NCBI GenBank assembly: GCA_007922225.1
Contig: ML680086.1
Span: 6,890,065 to 6,954,064 of the forward strand
DNA from: Emydura subglobosa
Taxonomy: Eukaryota; Chordata; Testudines; Chelidae
Direction of reading: 5' to 3'
Length of the DNA stretch: 64,000 nucleotides
Below, piece after piece: positions 63,001 through 64,000 of this stretch. The notes beneath the pieces are model-generated. The model had not been told where the DNA came from, searched no databases, and saw only the letters and a list, made by a program, of their open reading frames with translations. The position numbers and the translations under genes were made by a program. The stretch's first letter is position 1; each line of letters begins with the position of its first letter.

Positions 63001-64000
63001 ATGGGCTGTTTATAGACCCACTGAATATCTGAAATACAGATAGATTAATATCTGAAGGCAAACATATAGAGATGGGAAGTCCCATATCTGAGCTATCCAA
63101 AGGGATCAGAACATGTTTCTGTGCAACTGCACTGCATTCCTCCACAAAGAAGCCTCTCCAGCAGTGGGGAAAGCATGAAGGAGATACAGAAGATATCAGC
63201 CTAGTCGCTCTAAACAAATGTTGGTTATGCTACCACTTCAGTGGCCAAATTTTCAAAATTCAAAAGAATTTTTCAAAACTTTTCAGCTCCCATTTGGGCA
63301 GCCAAATGAACTCTTGAGAATCTGGATCTAGATGGCTACATTTTTTCCCCGGTAGCATTTATGAAAGCAGTAGGAACATTTCGGCAAGGGCTCAGCCAAG
63401 ACGGAACAGAGACAGACCTCTAGCCTTCAGTGAACCAATCTGAGCTCTATTCGTTTTGTGAACATACTGAAAGAAGTTATGTTTTTGCTCCTCTGGATAG
63501 ACTTTATTAAACAAGGGCTTTGGGTAAAGAGCCCTCCCTCAAGAGACTGAACGCACAATATGTGCCCAGTTCCATATTTCTATATCGCAGGATGGGGAAT
63601 CTCTTCCTCAGCATCCCCCCACACCACCGTTAAAGTTCTGTAGTTGGAAAAGATCAATATACAGCAACAGCTCTCTAAGGCTGCAGTCATCTCAACTGTA
63701 AAAGAGAGAGAGACAGATGTTGATTAAGGGCAAAACAGACACAAAAGAATCCGATTATTATTAGATGTACAGGCCACTTTAATTAAAGACTTCTCTAAAG
63801 AAGAAACAAGGGGGAATGGTGAATTTGAGCCAGTGGCTAGTTTTTTTATGCTTTATTCAGCTCCCACATGTGCTCTGTCCTTTCCTCTTCCGCATCCCAC
63901 ATAAATTATAGAGGCAAGAACACCAACTCTTTAACATTTGAAAAAGACTGACCCTGCTGCTACATTTGGCTTTAATTCTATGAAAATGTGAACCACACCC

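Overview
This looks like a window of reptile nuclear DNA, most likely turtle, with a crocodilian as the weaker alternative. There is no prokaryotic gene organisation. The only host coding sequence is four short exons with matching splice phases. The rest is intronic and holds CR1 LINEs ending in the ATTCTATG tail, older L3-like CR1 relics, MIR-like SINEs, Chompy/Harbinger-like and hAT-like MITEs, a DIRS-like tyrosine-recombinase element and Penelope-like remnants. That mixture is typical of turtles. The species call is inference from repeat content.

The whole window lies inside one gene on the minus strand, alpha-1-syntrophin (SNTA1). In transcript order it contains part of intron 1 (64000-60669), exon 2 with most of the PDZ domain (60668-60483), a very long intron 2 (60482-3989, about 56.5 kb), exon 3 (3988-3787), intron 3, exon 4 (1696-1489), intron 4, exon 5 (465-335) and the start of intron 5. 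Exon 1 lies beyond position 64000. The rest of PH2 and the SU domain lie before position 1. All four exons join in frame and the protein is undamaged where visible. It is an adaptor that links dystrophin-family proteins to PDZ ligands at the membrane.

Intron 2 by region: 3.99-7.1 kb, little recognised; 7.1-7.5 kb, Penelope-like remnant; 8.95-9.1 kb, hAT MITE with perfect 8-bp target duplications; 9.84-11.94 kb, DIRS-like element that has lost its RT region; 12-26 kb, SINEs, MITEs and L3 relics; 27.0-29.5 kb, a young CR1 with an uninterrupted 783-codon endonuclease/RT frame; 29.7-32.3 kb, a MITE cluster; 33.5, 36.8, 41.5 and 49.7 kb, more Penelope-like remnants; 35.6-36.6 and 47.8-48.7 kb, two more truncated CR1 copies; 37.4-38.3 and 55-56.8 kb, old CR1/L3 tails.

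The most interesting signal is in the Penelope-like remnants. Two repeat families share a small hammerhead-ribozyme-like fold (stem I, a CNGANGA core, stem II, GAAA, then AGCT-T), and their stem I sequences differ but still pair. At 33.6, 41.5 and 49.8 kb the copies are foldbacks, and the junction of the arms lies at or within a few bases of the predicted self-cleavage site. No nested host gene, RNA gene or CRISPR array was found.
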